This document shows positions 1 through 8,167 of a stretch of DNA of 64,000 bases, in pieces. The stretch's first letter is position 1; every line of letters begins with the position of its first letter. The stretch is from JAXLRU01 sp046330935 (lineage in GTDB: Bacteria > Actinomycetota > Actinomycetes > Actinomycetales > Kineosporiaceae): contig JAXLRU010000005.1 of the NCBI GenBank assembly GCA_046330935.1, positions 248,001 through 312,000 on the forward strand, given 5' to 3'. The notes beneath the pieces are model-generated. The model made no database searches. It saw only the letters and a program-made list of their open reading frames with translations, and was not told the DNA's origin. The position numbers and the translations under genes are program-made.

Positions 1-38
1 CGACAGCCAGGGACTGTTACGTACCGCTATGTCCTGAA

Positions 39-44
39 TACAGT
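39..44 (+). promoter_or_regulatory. -10 hexamer of a leaderless promoter (GGDEF/EAL gene)
   Basis: TACAGT lies exactly 6 nt before the GTG at 51, so transcription should begin at or next to the start codon. There is no separate Shine-Dalgarno sequence. The same spacing recurs at many genes in the window. Confidence 0.55.
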
Positions 45-50
45 GCGAAG

Positions 51-3000
51 GTGAATGACGCCGTGCTTCACGGCGCGCGCGGGGGCCAGCAGGTCAGGGA
101 GGGCATCCGTCAGGCGCGCCGCCTCGAGCTGCTCGTGGAACTCGGCCTGCTCCGGGCCGGTGACCACGGGCGGCAGAGCGCGCCCGCCGACGGTGCCCCC
201 GGGGCGCAGGCGGCCCCGTCCCGGGTCGTCCCGACCGCGCCGGACGCGGCCGACGGCGCCGCGCACCCGGCGATGGCCGAGCTCGACGACCTCGCGGCGC
301 TGGCCGCCATGGTCGCGGGCAGCCCCTGCGCGGCCGTGAGCGTGGCCCTTCCCGAGCGCCTCCTCCTGGCGGGGGAGTACGGCTGTGGGACGCGCACCTT
401 CGAGCTGCCGGAGGAGGTGACGATGTGCGGGCACGTCGTGGCCACCGCCGACCCCGTCAGCCTCGTGCACACCGCCCCGGATCCCCGCTTCGCCGGCAAC
501 CGGCTGGTCGAGAGCGGCCTGATCGACGGCTACACCGGCTACCCCGTGACCGTCGACGGGCAGGTGCTCGCCAGCCTCTGCGTGTTCGGCGGCGATCCCG
601 TCTCCCTCGACGCGCGCCAGCACCGTCAGCTGGCCGCCCTGGCCAGGCAGGCCGAGCACTGGCTGCGCCAGCGCCTCGAGATCGAGCGCCTGCGCCAGGA
701 CGGCGACCGGCACCGGGCCGAGCGCGAGGTGCTCGCCCGGGTCTCGGGGGACTCCCCGCCCGAGGAGGTGCTGGGGGTGCTCGTCGCGGAGGCCGCGGGT
801 GCGGCCGACGGCGTGGGGGTGATGGTGCTGGGCCGCAGCGGGAGGGGCGGCGACGGCGTCCTGAGACTCGTGGCCGCGCGCGGGGTGCCCGAGGCCCTGG
901 CCCAGGCGTGCGCGCAGCTGCGGGTGGAGCCCGCTGAGGGGCCCCTGGCGGCGGTCTACCTCGACGGCCGCCCGGCGGACCTCGATCTCGGCGGGAACCT
1001 CGACGTGACGCCGGTCCCGGCCGCCGGCCGCCGGGCGGGGGCGACGTGGGCCCGCGCCGTGCCGCTGCCCGCTGGTGAGGGCGGCTGCCCGGGCCTGATC
1101 GTCGCCGTCGCGCGCCGGAAGGGCGCCCTCGACGAGCCGTTGCGCCGGCGTCTCGCCGCCGCCGCGGCCCTGGCCGGTGCGGTCCTGGACCCCGGCCCCG
1201 TCGTGGGGCGGGGGGCCGTCCGGGACGGGCTGACGGGGTTGGCCACCCGGCCGGGCCTGCTGGCCGCCGCGCAGGAGGCCCTGCGCGGGGTGCCGGCGCC
1301 GCACTCGGTGCTCCTGGTCGACGTCGACCGGCTCAAGGTGGTCAACGACTCCCTCGGCGACGCCGGTGGGGACGAGGTGCTGCGCGCGACGGCCGCCCGG
1401 CTGCGCGCCGCGGTGCGTCCCCGCGACCTCCTGGCCCGCCTCGGTGGGGACGAGTTCGTCGTCCTCTGCCCCTCCACCACCGCTGCCGAGGCGAGGGACC
1501 TCGCCGACGAGGTCGTCGTCGCCCTGGCCCGGCCGGTGGTGCACGCGGGCGCCGGCGTGGCCGTCTCCGCGAGCGTCGGCGTCGCGGTCCTCGCCGGCGT
1601 CGGCGCGCTCGCCGAGGTGCTGCGCAGCGCCGAGCGCGCCGTCCTCGCCGCCAAGGCGGGGGGCCGGGGGCACGTCGCGGTGGCCGACGTCGACGACGGC
1701 CGCCTGGCGCGCGAGACGGGCGTCCTGGAGCTGGACCTGAGGCGGCTGCTCAGCGGCGCCGACGACGCGAGCACCCAGCTCAGCCTCGTGTACCAGCCGC
1801 AGTTCGACCTCACCGACGCCACCGTCCACGCCGTCGAGGCCCTCGCCCGCTGGTCCCATCCGGTGCTCGGGCCGATCCCGCCCGGCCGCTTCATCGCCCT
1901 CGCCGAGGACGCCGGGCTGATGGTCGAGCTCGGCGGCTTCGTCCTCGACGAGGCGGTCCGCCAGCAGGCCCGCTGGAGCGCCGAGGGGTCCGCCTGGGCC
2001 GCCTCGGTCGTCTGGGTCAACGTGTCGGGCCGCCAGCTGGAGGGCAGCGGCTTCGCCCGCCGGGTGGAGGAGTCGCTGCGTCGCAACGACGTGGCCCCCG
2101 ACCGCCTGGGACTGGAGATCACCGAGAGCGTGCTGACCGGGCACACCTTCGTCGCCCGGGAGGAGCTGCGGTCCCTGCGCGACCTCGGCGTGCGGCTGGC
2201 CATCGACGACTTCGGGACGGGTTTCTCCAACCTCGCGATGCTGCGCAGCGCCCCCGTCGGCGCGGTGAAGATCGACCGGGGGCTGGTGTCGGGGATGGGC
2301 CGCGACCGCGAGGGGACCCGCCTGGTCGACGCCGTCCTCGGGCTCGCGGAGGTCTTCGACCTCGACGTCGTGGCGGAGGGTGTCGAGACCGAGGACCAGT
2401 TGGCGGCGCTCGCCGGGCGCGGAGCGACCGTCGTGCAGGGGTTCCTGCTCGCCCGGCCCGTCCCCGCCGAGGGCCTGGACGCCGCGCGTCGGCAGGGGAC
2501 GGCGGTGCTCGAAGGCGCACGGGTGCCGAGGCCGCACCTCGCTGCGGGACCCGACCTCACGGGCTTCCGTGACTTCGAGGCCGCCGCCCGGGCCGTCCTG
2601 CGTCGGCTGCGGGAGGAGACCGGCCTGAGGCAGTGGGCGATCACGCGCGCGAGCGGCGCCAACCAGGTGGTGCTCGTCAGCGACGCCGACCCCGACATCC
2701 CCGCCATGGTGGAGGGCGCGTCGTTGCCGTGGGAGGACTCCCTGTGCGTGCGGATGGTCGAGGGCGGCCCGCGCGTCGCGACCCGGATCGACGACGTGCC
2801 CGCCTACGCCTGCGCGCCCAACCGTGGCCGACTGCCCACCCCCGTCGCCGCCTACGTGGGGATGCCGCTGCACGACCACACGGGGGCGCTGTTCGGAACC
2901 CTGTGCGCGTTCGACCCCGAACCCGCCCCCGAGCACCTGCGCCGGGTGGAGCCGCGGATCTCGCTCATGGCGCAGATGCTGTCCACGGTGCTCGCCCGTG

Positions 3001-3527
3001 ACCTCGTCGCCGACGAGCTCCAGCGCAAGCTGGAACGGGCCGAGGCCGAGGCCACCAGTGATCCCCTGACAGGGCTCGCGAACCGCCGCGGCTGGAGCCA
3101 CGTGCTGGAGCGCGAGGAGGCCCGCTGCCGCCGCTACGGCCACCCGGCCACGGTGATCGTGCTGGACCTCGACGACCTCAAGCGGGTGAACGACGCCTCC
3201 GGGCACGCGGCGGGGGACCAGCTGCTGCGCACCACGGCCGCCCAACTGCGCGCTCACGTCCGCGCCGGCGACCTCGTCGCGCGGCTCGGCGGGGACGAGT
3301 TCGGCGTCCTGGCGGTCCAGGCGGACCTGTCCGGCGCCCGCGTGGAGGCGGACCGGCTGCAGCGCGCGCTCGTCCGCTCCGGGGTGCGGGGCAGCTTCGG
3401 CGTCGGCGAGCGGGGACCCACCGGGACGCTGGAGCGGGCGTGGCAGGTGGCCGACGCGGCCATGTACGAGGCGAAGCGGTGGCGGCGCCGGGACGCGGGC
3501 GGCGCGGTGTCACGACCGCAGGCATGA
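51..3527 (+). CDS. Cyclic-di-GMP synthase/phosphodiesterase with GAF-GAF-GGDEF-EAL-GAF-GGDEF domains
   Basis: A 1158-residue soluble signalling protein that should both make and break cyclic di-GMP. In order it shows a GAF domain (about 75-210), a weaker GAF-like region (about 215-390), a GGDEF domain (about 395-560, intact GGDEF near 465 preceded by the inhibitory-site pattern RPRD), an EAL domain (about 575-830, motif EALARW near 595, DDFGTG and EGVE both present), a further GAF (about 865-1000) and a second GGDEF domain (about 1010-1150, intact GGDEF near 1080, inhibitory site RAGD). No membrane segment is visible, so it is probably cytoplasmic and responds to small ligands bound by the GAF domains. 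GTG 51 is chosen because a TACAGT hexamer sits 6 nt upstream. It stands alone and is followed by a strong terminator. Confidence 0.93.
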   Translation: MNDAVLHGARGGQQVREGIRQARRLELLVELGLLRAGDHGRQSAPADGAPGAQAAPSRVVPTAPDAADGAAHPAMAELDDLAALAAMVAGSPCAAVSVALPERLLLAGEYGCGTRTFELPEEVTMCGHVVATADPVSLVHTAPDPRFAGNRLVESGLIDGYTGYPVTVDGQVLASLCVFGGDPVSLDARQHRQLAALARQAEHWLRQRLEIERLRQDGDRHRAEREVLARVSGDSPPEEVLGVLVAEAAGAADGVGVMVLGRSGRGGDGVLRLVAARGVPEALAQACAQLRVEPAEGPLAAVYLDGRPADLDLGGNLDVTPVPAAGRRAGATWARAVPLPAGEGGCPGLIVAVARRKGALDEPLRRRLAAAAALAGAVLDPGPVVGRGAVRDGLTGLATRPGLLAAAQEALRGVPAPHSVLLVDVDRLKVVNDSLGDAGGDEVLRATAARLRAAVRPRDLLARLGGDEFVVLCPSTTAAEARDLADEVVVALARPVVHAGAGVAVSASVGVAVLAGVGALAEVLRSAERAVLAAKAGGRGHVAVADVDDGRLARETGVLELDLRRLLSGADDASTQLSLVYQPQFDLTDATVHAVEALARWSHPVLGPIPPGRFIALAEDAGLMVELGGFVLDEAVRQQARWSAEGSAWAASVVWVNVSGRQLEGSGFARRVEESLRRNDVAPDRLGLEITESVLTGHTFVAREELRSLRDLGVRLAIDDFGTGFSNLAMLRSAPVGAVKIDRGLVSGMGRDREGTRLVDAVLGLAEVFDLDVVAEGVETEDQLAALAGRGATVVQGFLLARPVPAEGLDAARRQGTAVLEGARVPRPHLAAGPDLTGFRDFEAAARAVLRRLREETGLRQWAITRASGANQVVLVSDADPDIPAMVEGASLPWEDSLCVRMVEGGPRVATRIDDVPAYACAPNRGRLPTPVAAYVGMPLHDHTGALFGTLCAFDPEPAPEHLRRVEPRISLMAQMLSTVLARDLVADELQRKLERAEAEATSDPLTGLANRRGWSHVLEREEARCRRYGHPATVIVLDLDDLKRVNDASGHAAGDQLLRTTAAQLRAHVRAGDLVARLGGDEFGVLAVQADLSGARVEADRLQRALVRSGVRGSFGVGERGPTGTLERAWQVADAAMYEAKRWRRRDAGGAVSRPQA

Positions 3528-3573
3528 GCCGCGACGCCGTCCTGCGTCGACATTCGCGCCCACGGACGCCGAA

Positions 3574-3602
3574 GGCCCGGCTCCCACCAGGGGAGCCGGG
3601 CC
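3574..3602. terminator. Bidirectional intrinsic hairpin between GGDEF/EAL gene and glnA
   Basis: Perfect 12-bp inverted repeat (GGCCCGGCTCCC ... GGGAGCCGGGCC) with a 5-nt loop, in the 93-bp gap between two convergent genes. There is no T tract, as is common in high-GC actinobacteria. Confidence 0.75.
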
Positions 3603-3620
3603 GACGGGTCGTCGCACCGA

Positions 3621-5045
3621 TCAGATGTCGTAGTACAGCTCGAACTCGTGGGGGTGCGGGCGCAGGCGGATCGGGTCGACCTCGAGGGTGCGCTTGATGT
3701 CGATCCACGTCTCGATCAGGTCGGGGGTGAAGACGCCACCCTCGCTGAGGTAGTCGTGGTCGGCCTCGAGCGCGTCGAGGACCTCCGGCAGCGAGCCGGG
3801 AACCTGCGGGATCGAGGCGTGCTCCTCGGGGGGCAGCTCGTACAGGTCCTTGTCGACCGGGGCCGGGGGCTCGATCCGGTTCTTGATGCCGTCGATGCCC
3901 GCCATCAGCATGGCCGCGAAGGCCAGGTACGGGTTGCAGGACGGGTCGGGCACGCGGAACTCGATGCGCTTGGCCTTGGGGTTGGTCCCCGTGACCGGGA
4001 TACGCACGCAGGCGGAGCGGTTGCGGGCCGAGTAGACCAGGTTGACCGGCGCCTCGTAGCCCGGGACCAGACGGTGGTAGGAGTTCACCGTCGGGTTCGT
4101 GAAGGCCAGAAGCGACGGGGCGTGGTGCAGCAGGCCGCCGATGTACCAGCGGGCCATGTCGGACAGGCCGCCGTAGCCGCGCTCGTCGTAGAACAGCGGC
4201 GAGCCGTCCTTCCACAGCGACTGGTGGCAGTGCATGCCCGAGCCGTTGTCGCCGAACAGGGGCTTCGGCATGAACGTCACGGTCTTGCCGGCTTCCCAGG
4301 CGACGTTCTTGATCACGTACTTGAACAGCATGACCTTGTCGGCCGAGCTGAGCAGGGTGTCGAACCGGTAGTTGATCTCCTGCTGACCACCGGTGCCGAC
4401 CTCGTGGTGGGCGCGCTCGACGTCCAGTCCGAGAGCGTCGAGGGCGAGGCTCATCTTGTCGCGCAGGTCGGAGTAGTGGTCGACCGGCGGGACGGGGAAG
4501 TAGCCGCCCTTGTACCGCGTCTTGTACCCGCGGTTGCCGCCCTCCTCGGAGCGCCCGGTGTTCCAGGCGCCCTCGATGGAGTCGATGTAGTAGTAGCCGG
4601 CGTTCTGCTTCGTCTCGAAGCGCACGTCGTCGAAGATGTAGAACTCCGCCTCGGGGGCGAAGAACGCGGTGTCGGCGATGCCCGTGCTGGCGAGGTAGGC
4701 CTCGGCCTTGCGGGCGACCTGGCGCGGGTCGCGGCTGTACGCCTCGTCCGTGTACGGGTCGACGATGCTCATGTTGATGTTGAGCGTCTTCTCCGCGCGG
4801 AACGGGTCGATGTAGGCCGTCGGCAGGTCCGGGATGAGCTTCATGTCGGACTCGTTGATGGCCTGGAAGCCACGGATGGACGAGCCGTCGAACATCTGCC
4901 CGTCGGTGAAGAAGTCCGCGCCCACCGACTTGGCGGGAACGTTGAAGTGCTGCATCACGCCAGGCAGGTCGCAGAAACGAATGTCCACGAACTTGACGTC
5001 CTCGTCGGCGATGTACTTGAGGACCTCGTCGGCGTTGTTGAACAT
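3621..5045 (-). CDS. glnA: Type I glutamine synthetase
   Basis: 474-residue glutamine synthetase, which joins ammonia and glutamate using ATP. It is the usual length for a GS-I-beta dodecamer. Seen are the N-terminal beta-grasp, the conserved NGSGMHCHQS active-site segment, and DKDLYELPPEE, which contains the tyrosine adenylylated by GlnE. The start at 5045 begins MFNNADEV and has a TGGAGG ribosome binding site about 6 nt upstream; the open frame extends 15 codons further but without homology. A GlnR box lies 95 bp upstream (see separate entry), so nitrogen control of transcription is expected as well as adenylylation. The RDD gene is transcribed divergently. Confidence 0.98.
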   Translation of the reverse strand: MFNNADEVLKYIADEDVKFVDIRFCDLPGVMQHFNVPAKSVGADFFTDGQMFDGSSIRGFQAINESDMKLIPDLPTAYIDPFRAEKTLNINMSIVDPYTDEAYSRDPRQVARKAEAYLASTGIADTAFFAPEAEFYIFDDVRFETKQNAGYYYIDSIEGAWNTGRSEEGGNRGYKTRYKGGYFPVPPVDHYSDLRDKMSLALDALGLDVERAHHEVGTGGQQEINYRFDTLLSSADKVMLFKYVIKNVAWEAGKTVTFMPKPLFGDNGSGMHCHQSLWKDGSPLFYDERGYGGLSDMARWYIGGLLHHAPSLLAFTNPTVNSYHRLVPGYEAPVNLVYSARNRSACVRIPVTGTNPKAKRIEFRVPDPSCNPYLAFAAMLMAGIDGIKNRIEPPAPVDKDLYELPPEEHASIPQVPGSLPEVLDALEADHDYLSEGGVFTPDLIETWIDIKRTLEVDPIRLRPHPHEFELYYDI

Positions 5046-5123
5046 CCAACCTCCAGGGCAGGGGTTCGGGCAGGGCCGTCCGCGGGGCAACCGCCGTCAT
5101 GGAGGTGTCCCGGATCGCTGCGG

Positions 5124-5129
5124 ACGCTA
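5124..5129 (-). promoter_or_regulatory. Candidate glnA -10 hexamer
   Basis: TAGCGT on the minus strand, just downstream of the GlnR box and about 80 nt upstream of the glnA ATG. Placement fits GlnR acting as an activator. The assignment rests on position and the TANNNT pattern only. Confidence 0.4.
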
Positions 5130-5139
5130 GGCCGGAGGG

Positions 5140-5177
5140 GTTTCCTGAGGATGTCCCAAATGTTTCTCGGACGTTAC
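5140..5177 (-). promoter_or_regulatory. GlnR box (two a/b half-site pairs) upstream of glnA
   Basis: On the minus strand the sequence reads GTAAC-n6-GAAAC-n6-GACAT-n6-GAAAC. This matches the actinobacterial GlnR consensus gTnAc-n6-GaAAc repeated twice: three of the four half sites match well, and the second a-site (GACAT) is weak. The exact 6-nt spacers and the position upstream of glnA make chance unlikely. GlnR is the OmpR-type nitrogen regulator of actinomycetes. Confidence 0.85.
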
Positions 5178-5341
5178 GCGGGCCCCTGGGGAGTCACGTC
5201 GGTGTGACGTTCCCGTCACCGCGTTTCCCGAGGGGGATGCTTCGGCGGAAACCGGTCAGATCGCTGCGTCGCCATCCGGGCGGCACCGGCCCCCCGGCGG
5301 GGCGGCTGGGGCGCCGGAGGGTGGACGCCGAACGGCCCGAC

Positions 5342-5347
5342 TAGGCT
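5342..5347 (+). promoter_or_regulatory. -10 hexamer, leaderless, before the micro-ORF
   Basis: TAGGCT, 6 nt before the GTG at 5354. Same architecture as the other leaderless starts in the window. Confidence 0.5.
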
Positions 5348-5353
5348 TCCCGC

Positions 5354-5437
5354 GTGTCGCCTCCGCCCCCCGCCTCCTCCGGCACCGCCGCGTCGGCAGT
5401 CGCCCTCGTCCCACGGTCGCCGCGGGCGTGCTCGTGA
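5354..5437 (+). CDS. Possible leaderless 27-residue leader peptide upstream of RDD gene
   Basis: Reading from GTG 5354 gives 27 codons rich in Pro, Ser and Ala, ending RACS, then TGA at 5435-5437. The TGA overlaps the GTG at 5434 of the RDD gene as GTGA. A TAGGCT hexamer sits 6 nt before GTG 5354, so the transcript would begin with this ORF and RDD translation would be coupled to its termination. No family is recognised. The alternative is that the RDD gene simply starts at the in-frame GTG 5428 or 5434 and the micro-ORF is accidental. Confidence 0.4.
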   Translation: MSPPPPASSGTAASAVALVPRSPRACS

Positions 5438-5889
5438 TCGGGCGTGAGGACCTCGGGTCGTGGCTGGAGGGCCCCGGCCGTCGCCGCCCCGAGGGGCAGG
5501 AGCGGGCCGGGTCCGGCCGATGGCCCGAGTCCGGTCCCGGATCGGTCGCCGGTTGGGGCCGCCGCCTGGGTGCCCTGGTGGTCGACTGGGTCCTGGCCGG
5601 GGTGATCGCGGCCGTCGTCACCGGTGGCCCCGCGGATCCGACATCGGGCTGGGTGCAGCTCGCGGTGTTCGCGGCGGAACAGCTCCTGCTCGTGGGCACC
5701 CTCGGCTTCTCGGTGGGCCACCGGGTGTTCGGCCTGCGCCTCGTCCGCGTCGACGGGGGGTGGGCGGGGCCGGTCCGCGTCGCGGTCCGCACCGCCCTCC
5801 TCGTCGTGGTGATCCCCGCCTTCGTCTGGGACGCCGAGGGCAGGGGGATGCACGACAAGGCTGCGGGGACCGTGCTGCTGCGCTGGTGA
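5434..5889 (+). CDS. RDD family membrane protein
   Basis: 151-residue membrane protein of the RDD family, named for its Arg-Asp-Asp signature; transport or stress roles are known for a few members only. The N-terminal REDLGSWLEGP stretch is typical of the homologues encoded beside glnA. Hydrophobic segments lie around residues 45-65, 75-95 and 120-140, with GHRVFGLRLVRVDGG between them and MHDKAAGT near the end. GTG 5434 is preferred over GTG 5428 because it overlaps the stop of the upstream micro-ORF. It is divergent from glnA. Confidence 0.8.
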   Translation: MIGREDLGSWLEGPGRRRPEGQERAGSGRWPESGPGSVAGWGRRLGALVVDWVLAGVIAAVVTGGPADPTSGWVQLAVFAAEQLLLVGTLGFSVGHRVFGLRLVRVDGGWAGPVRVAVRTALLVVVIPAFVWDAEGRGMHDKAAGTVLLRW

Positions 5890-5926
5890 GGGCCGGGCGG
5901 GTCGGCGGGCGAGCCCGGGAACGGCC

Positions 5927-6226
5927 CTAGGCGGGTGCGTCCTGGCGCATCCCCTGGGCGACCAACGGCGTCAGCCGGGTGAGGTCGATCGCGTCCAGCT
6001 GCTCCTCGACGGCCAGGCGCGCCCCCTCGGAGTGCCCGGTGCCGGCGAGCAGCGCCGCCGCGTTGCGGGCGGCGGCCTGCGCCGCCACGGCCTCGGCCTG
6101 GCGGCCCCACTCGCCCAGCCTGCGGTGCCACCCGAGCAGGGTTCGGGAGCCCGGCGGCAACGGCAGGTGCCGGGCGGAACCGAGGATCTCCGCGATCACG
6201 GGTTCATCCGACCACAGTCGCGGCAT
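5927..6226 (-). CDS. Small conserved-looking hypothetical protein
   Basis: 99 residues, soluble, alanine-rich and largely helical, beginning MPRLWSDEPVIAEIL. No family is recognised. A GGAGGG ribosome binding site lies 9 nt upstream of the ATG, the best support for it being real. It sits downstream of DUF4191 on the same strand, separated by a double hairpin, and converges with the RDD gene. Confidence 0.6.
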   Translation of the reverse strand: MPRLWSDEPVIAEILGSARHLPLPPGSRTLLGWHRRLGEWGRQAEAVAAQAAARNAAALLAGTGHSEGARLAVEEQLDAIDLTRLTPLVAQGMRQDAPA

Positions 6227-6280
6227 CGGTGGGTGACCCTCCGGTTACGTCTCGGTGAGCTGCATGCGACGCGGTACGAG

Positions 6281-6311
6281 CGGCCGGGTTCCGGCCGCCC
6301 CCTGCGGGGGG
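6281..6311 (-). terminator. Tandem GC hairpins after the DUF4191 gene
   Basis: Two consecutive stems: CGGCCGG-GTT-CCGGCCG (6281-6297) and CCCCC-TGC-GGGGG (6298-6311), 7 nt beyond the DUF4191 stop. They probably limit read-through into the next small gene. Confidence 0.5.
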
Positions 6312-6317
6312 TCCGGC

Positions 6318-7070
6318 TCAGCGGCCCCGCATGGCGCGGCGGTCGGGGCGCACGCGCGTGGGGTCGACGCCCTTCGGGATCGGCATCCGCACGCCGCCCA
6401 GGGCCTTGAGCCGGCGGTTGATCTCGGACGCCTCGGTCTTGGACAGGCTCGGCCGCAGCCGGGTCAGCTTGCCCGACAGCTTGCGCAGGGGGACCTGCTC
6501 CTCACCGGCGCCGCTGTGCAGGACGAGGATCGGCACGCCGTCGGGGAGCACGCGTGCCGTGCGCTTGCGCTCGGCCTCGACCAGCTTCTTGACCCGGGGG
6601 AGCGGGCCCTCGGTGATGAGGACGACGCCGGGGCGACCGACCGCGCGGAACACGAGGTCCTGCGTGCGCGGGTCGACGGCGACGGGCTCCTGGTGCACCG
6701 TCCAGCCGCGGCGCAGCCGGCTGAGCGCGGCGAGGCTCGCGCCCGGCTGCCCCTCCAACCGGGCGTAGGCCGCCGTCTCGGCCCGGCGCGCGAACACGAC
6801 GAGCGCGACGAGCACGCCGAGGACGACCGACAGCAGGGCCGCGATGATCAGGTTGGTGCTCGTCAGCGCCGCGAGGCCCAGGCTGATGCCGACCGTGACC
6901 GCGAAGGCGAGCAGCATCCACCACAGCACCGCCGGGTCGGCGGAGCGGGTCATGCGGAACAGCTCCCAGAACTGCCGGACACGGCCCTTGCCGCCACCAG
7001 GAGCCCGGCGGAAGCGGGCCAGGCCCTTGCGGGCGGGGGTGTCGGTCGGCTGACGGGAGGCTGCGGACAT
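6318..7070 (-). CDS. DUF4191 family membrane protein
   Basis: 250-residue protein of an uncharacterised actinobacterial family (DUF4191). It has a basic N-terminal tail, two membrane helices at about 47-67 and 72-95, and a cytoplasmic domain containing RPGVVLITEG and the C-terminal RRLKALGGVRMPIPKG stretch typical of the family. ATG 7070 is preferred to longer frames because a TATCCT hexamer stands 6 nt upstream, giving a leaderless mRNA. It lies just downstream of lipA, as commonly seen in actinobacteria. Function is unknown. Confidence 0.88.
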   Translation of the reverse strand: MSAASRQPTDTPARKGLARFRRAPGGGKGRVRQFWELFRMTRSADPAVLWWMLLAFAVTVGISLGLAALTSTNLIIAALLSVVLGVLVALVVFARRAETAAYARLEGQPGASLAALSRLRRGWTVHQEPVAVDPRTQDLVFRAVGRPGVVLITEGPLPRVKKLVEAERKRTARVLPDGVPILVLHSGAGEEQVPLRKLSGKLTRLRPSLSKTEASEINRRLKALGGVRMPIPKGVDPTRVRPDRRAMRGR

Positions 7071-7076
7071 GCGCCC

Positions 7077-7082
7077 AGGATA
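7077..7082 (-). promoter_or_regulatory. -10 hexamer of leaderless DUF4191 promoter
   Basis: TATCCT on the minus strand, 6 nt before ATG 7070. Confidence 0.6.
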
Positions 7083-7132
7083 GGGCGCGCGCACCCGCGC
7101 TCCGGACGTCGACCCGGGGGCGCTCACCCCCC

Positions 7133-7151
7133 AGGCGGCCCCCGGCCGCCT
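7133..7151 (-). terminator. lipA terminator hairpin
   Basis: Perfect AGGCGGCC-CCC-GGCCGCCT stem beginning 2 nt after the lipA stop codon. Confidence 0.6.
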
Positions 7152-7153
7152 GA

Positions 7154-8155
7154 TCAGCGGGCGACGAGCGCGCCGGCCTCCTGCCGGGAGGGCTGCTCGA
7201 CGTCCAGGTGCGCCAGGTGTGCGGGGATCTCCTCGCCCCGGCGTCGCATCGCCTGGGCCCACAGGCGCCCGGCCCGGTAGGAGGAGCGGACCAGCGGCCC
7301 CGACATCACGCCGAGGATCCCCGCCTCGAGGGCGGCGTCGCGCAGCTCCACGAACTCCTCGGGCTTGACCCAGCGCTCGACCGGGTGGTGCAGGGGAGAG
7401 GGGCGCAGGTACTGCGTGATGGTGAGCAGGTCGCACCCGGCCGCCACCAGGTCGGTGATGGCCTGCTCGACCTCGTCGCGGGTCTCCCCGAGACCGAGGA
7501 TGAGGTTGGACTTGGTCACCATGCCCGCGGCCCGCGCCTGGGTGAGCACGTCGAGCGAGCGCTCGTAGGTGAACGCCGGGCGTATCCGGCGGAAGATCCG
7601 CGGCACCGTCTCGAGGTTGTGGGCGAGCACCTCGGGGCGCGTGTCGAACACCTGCCCGAGCAGTGCGGCGTCACCGCTGAAGTCGGGGATCAGCAGCTCG
7701 ACGCCGGTCCCGGGGGAGGCGGCGTGGATGGCGCGGACCGTCTCGGCGTACAGCCACGCCCCCTCGTCCTCCAGGTCGTCACGAGCGACGCCCGTCACGG
7801 TGGCGTAGCGCAGGCCCATGGAGACCACGGACTCGGCGACGCGCCGGGGCTCGTCGACGTCGAGCGGTTCGGGGCGGCCGGTGTGGATCTGGCAGAAGTC
7901 GCACCGCCGGGTGCACTCGCTGCCGCCGATGAGGAAGGTGGCCTCGCGGTCCTCCCAGCACTCGAAGATGTTCGGGCACCCGGCCTCCTGGCACACCGTG
8001 TGCAGGCCCTCGCGCTTGACCAGTCCGGTCAGCTCCGTGAACTGCGGGCCCATGCGGGCGGTGGTCCTGATCCACTCGGGCTTGCGCTCGATGGGGACGG
8101 CGGCGTTGCGGGCCTCGACGCGCAGGAGGCGGCGGCCCAGGGGTGCGACGGTCAC
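7154..8155 (-). CDS. lipA: Lipoyl synthase (radical SAM)
   Basis: 333-residue enzyme that inserts two sulfurs into protein-bound octanoyl groups to make lipoyl cofactor. Both iron-sulfur clusters are identifiable: the auxiliary cluster C-QEAG-C-PNIFE-C and the radical-SAM cluster C-TRR-C-DF-C. GTG 8155 is chosen because a TACGCT hexamer lies 6 nt upstream, suggesting a leaderless mRNA. It supplies the E2 lipoyl domains of SucB encoded nearby. lipB is 2.3 kb away, separated by a cellulase gene, whereas these two are usually adjacent in actinobacteria. Confidence 0.97.
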   Translation of the reverse strand: MTVAPLGRRLLRVEARNAAVPIERKPEWIRTTARMGPQFTELTGLVKREGLHTVCQEAGCPNIFECWEDREATFLIGGSECTRRCDFCQIHTGRPEPLDVDEPRRVAESVVSMGLRYATVTGVARDDLEDEGAWLYAETVRAIHAASPGTGVELLIPDFSGDAALLGQVFDTRPEVLAHNLETVPRIFRRIRPAFTYERSLDVLTQARAAGMVTKSNLILGLGETRDEVEQAITDLVAAGCDLLTITQYLRPSPLHHPVERWVKPEEFVELRDAALEAGILGVMSGPLVRSSYRAGRLWAQAMRRRGEEIPAHLAHLDVEQPSRQEAGALVAR

Positions 8156-8161
8156 CGCCCC

Positions 8162-8167
8162 AGCGTA
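8162..8167 (-). promoter_or_regulatory. -10 hexamer of leaderless lipA promoter
   Basis: TACGCT on the minus strand, 6 nt before GTG 8155. Confidence 0.55.

Noticed and set aside
27..3257. A 1,076-codon open frame antisense to the GGDEF/EAL gene.
   Set aside because: Composition and lack of any domain mark it as a GC-driven shadow; the plus strand encodes full conserved domains.
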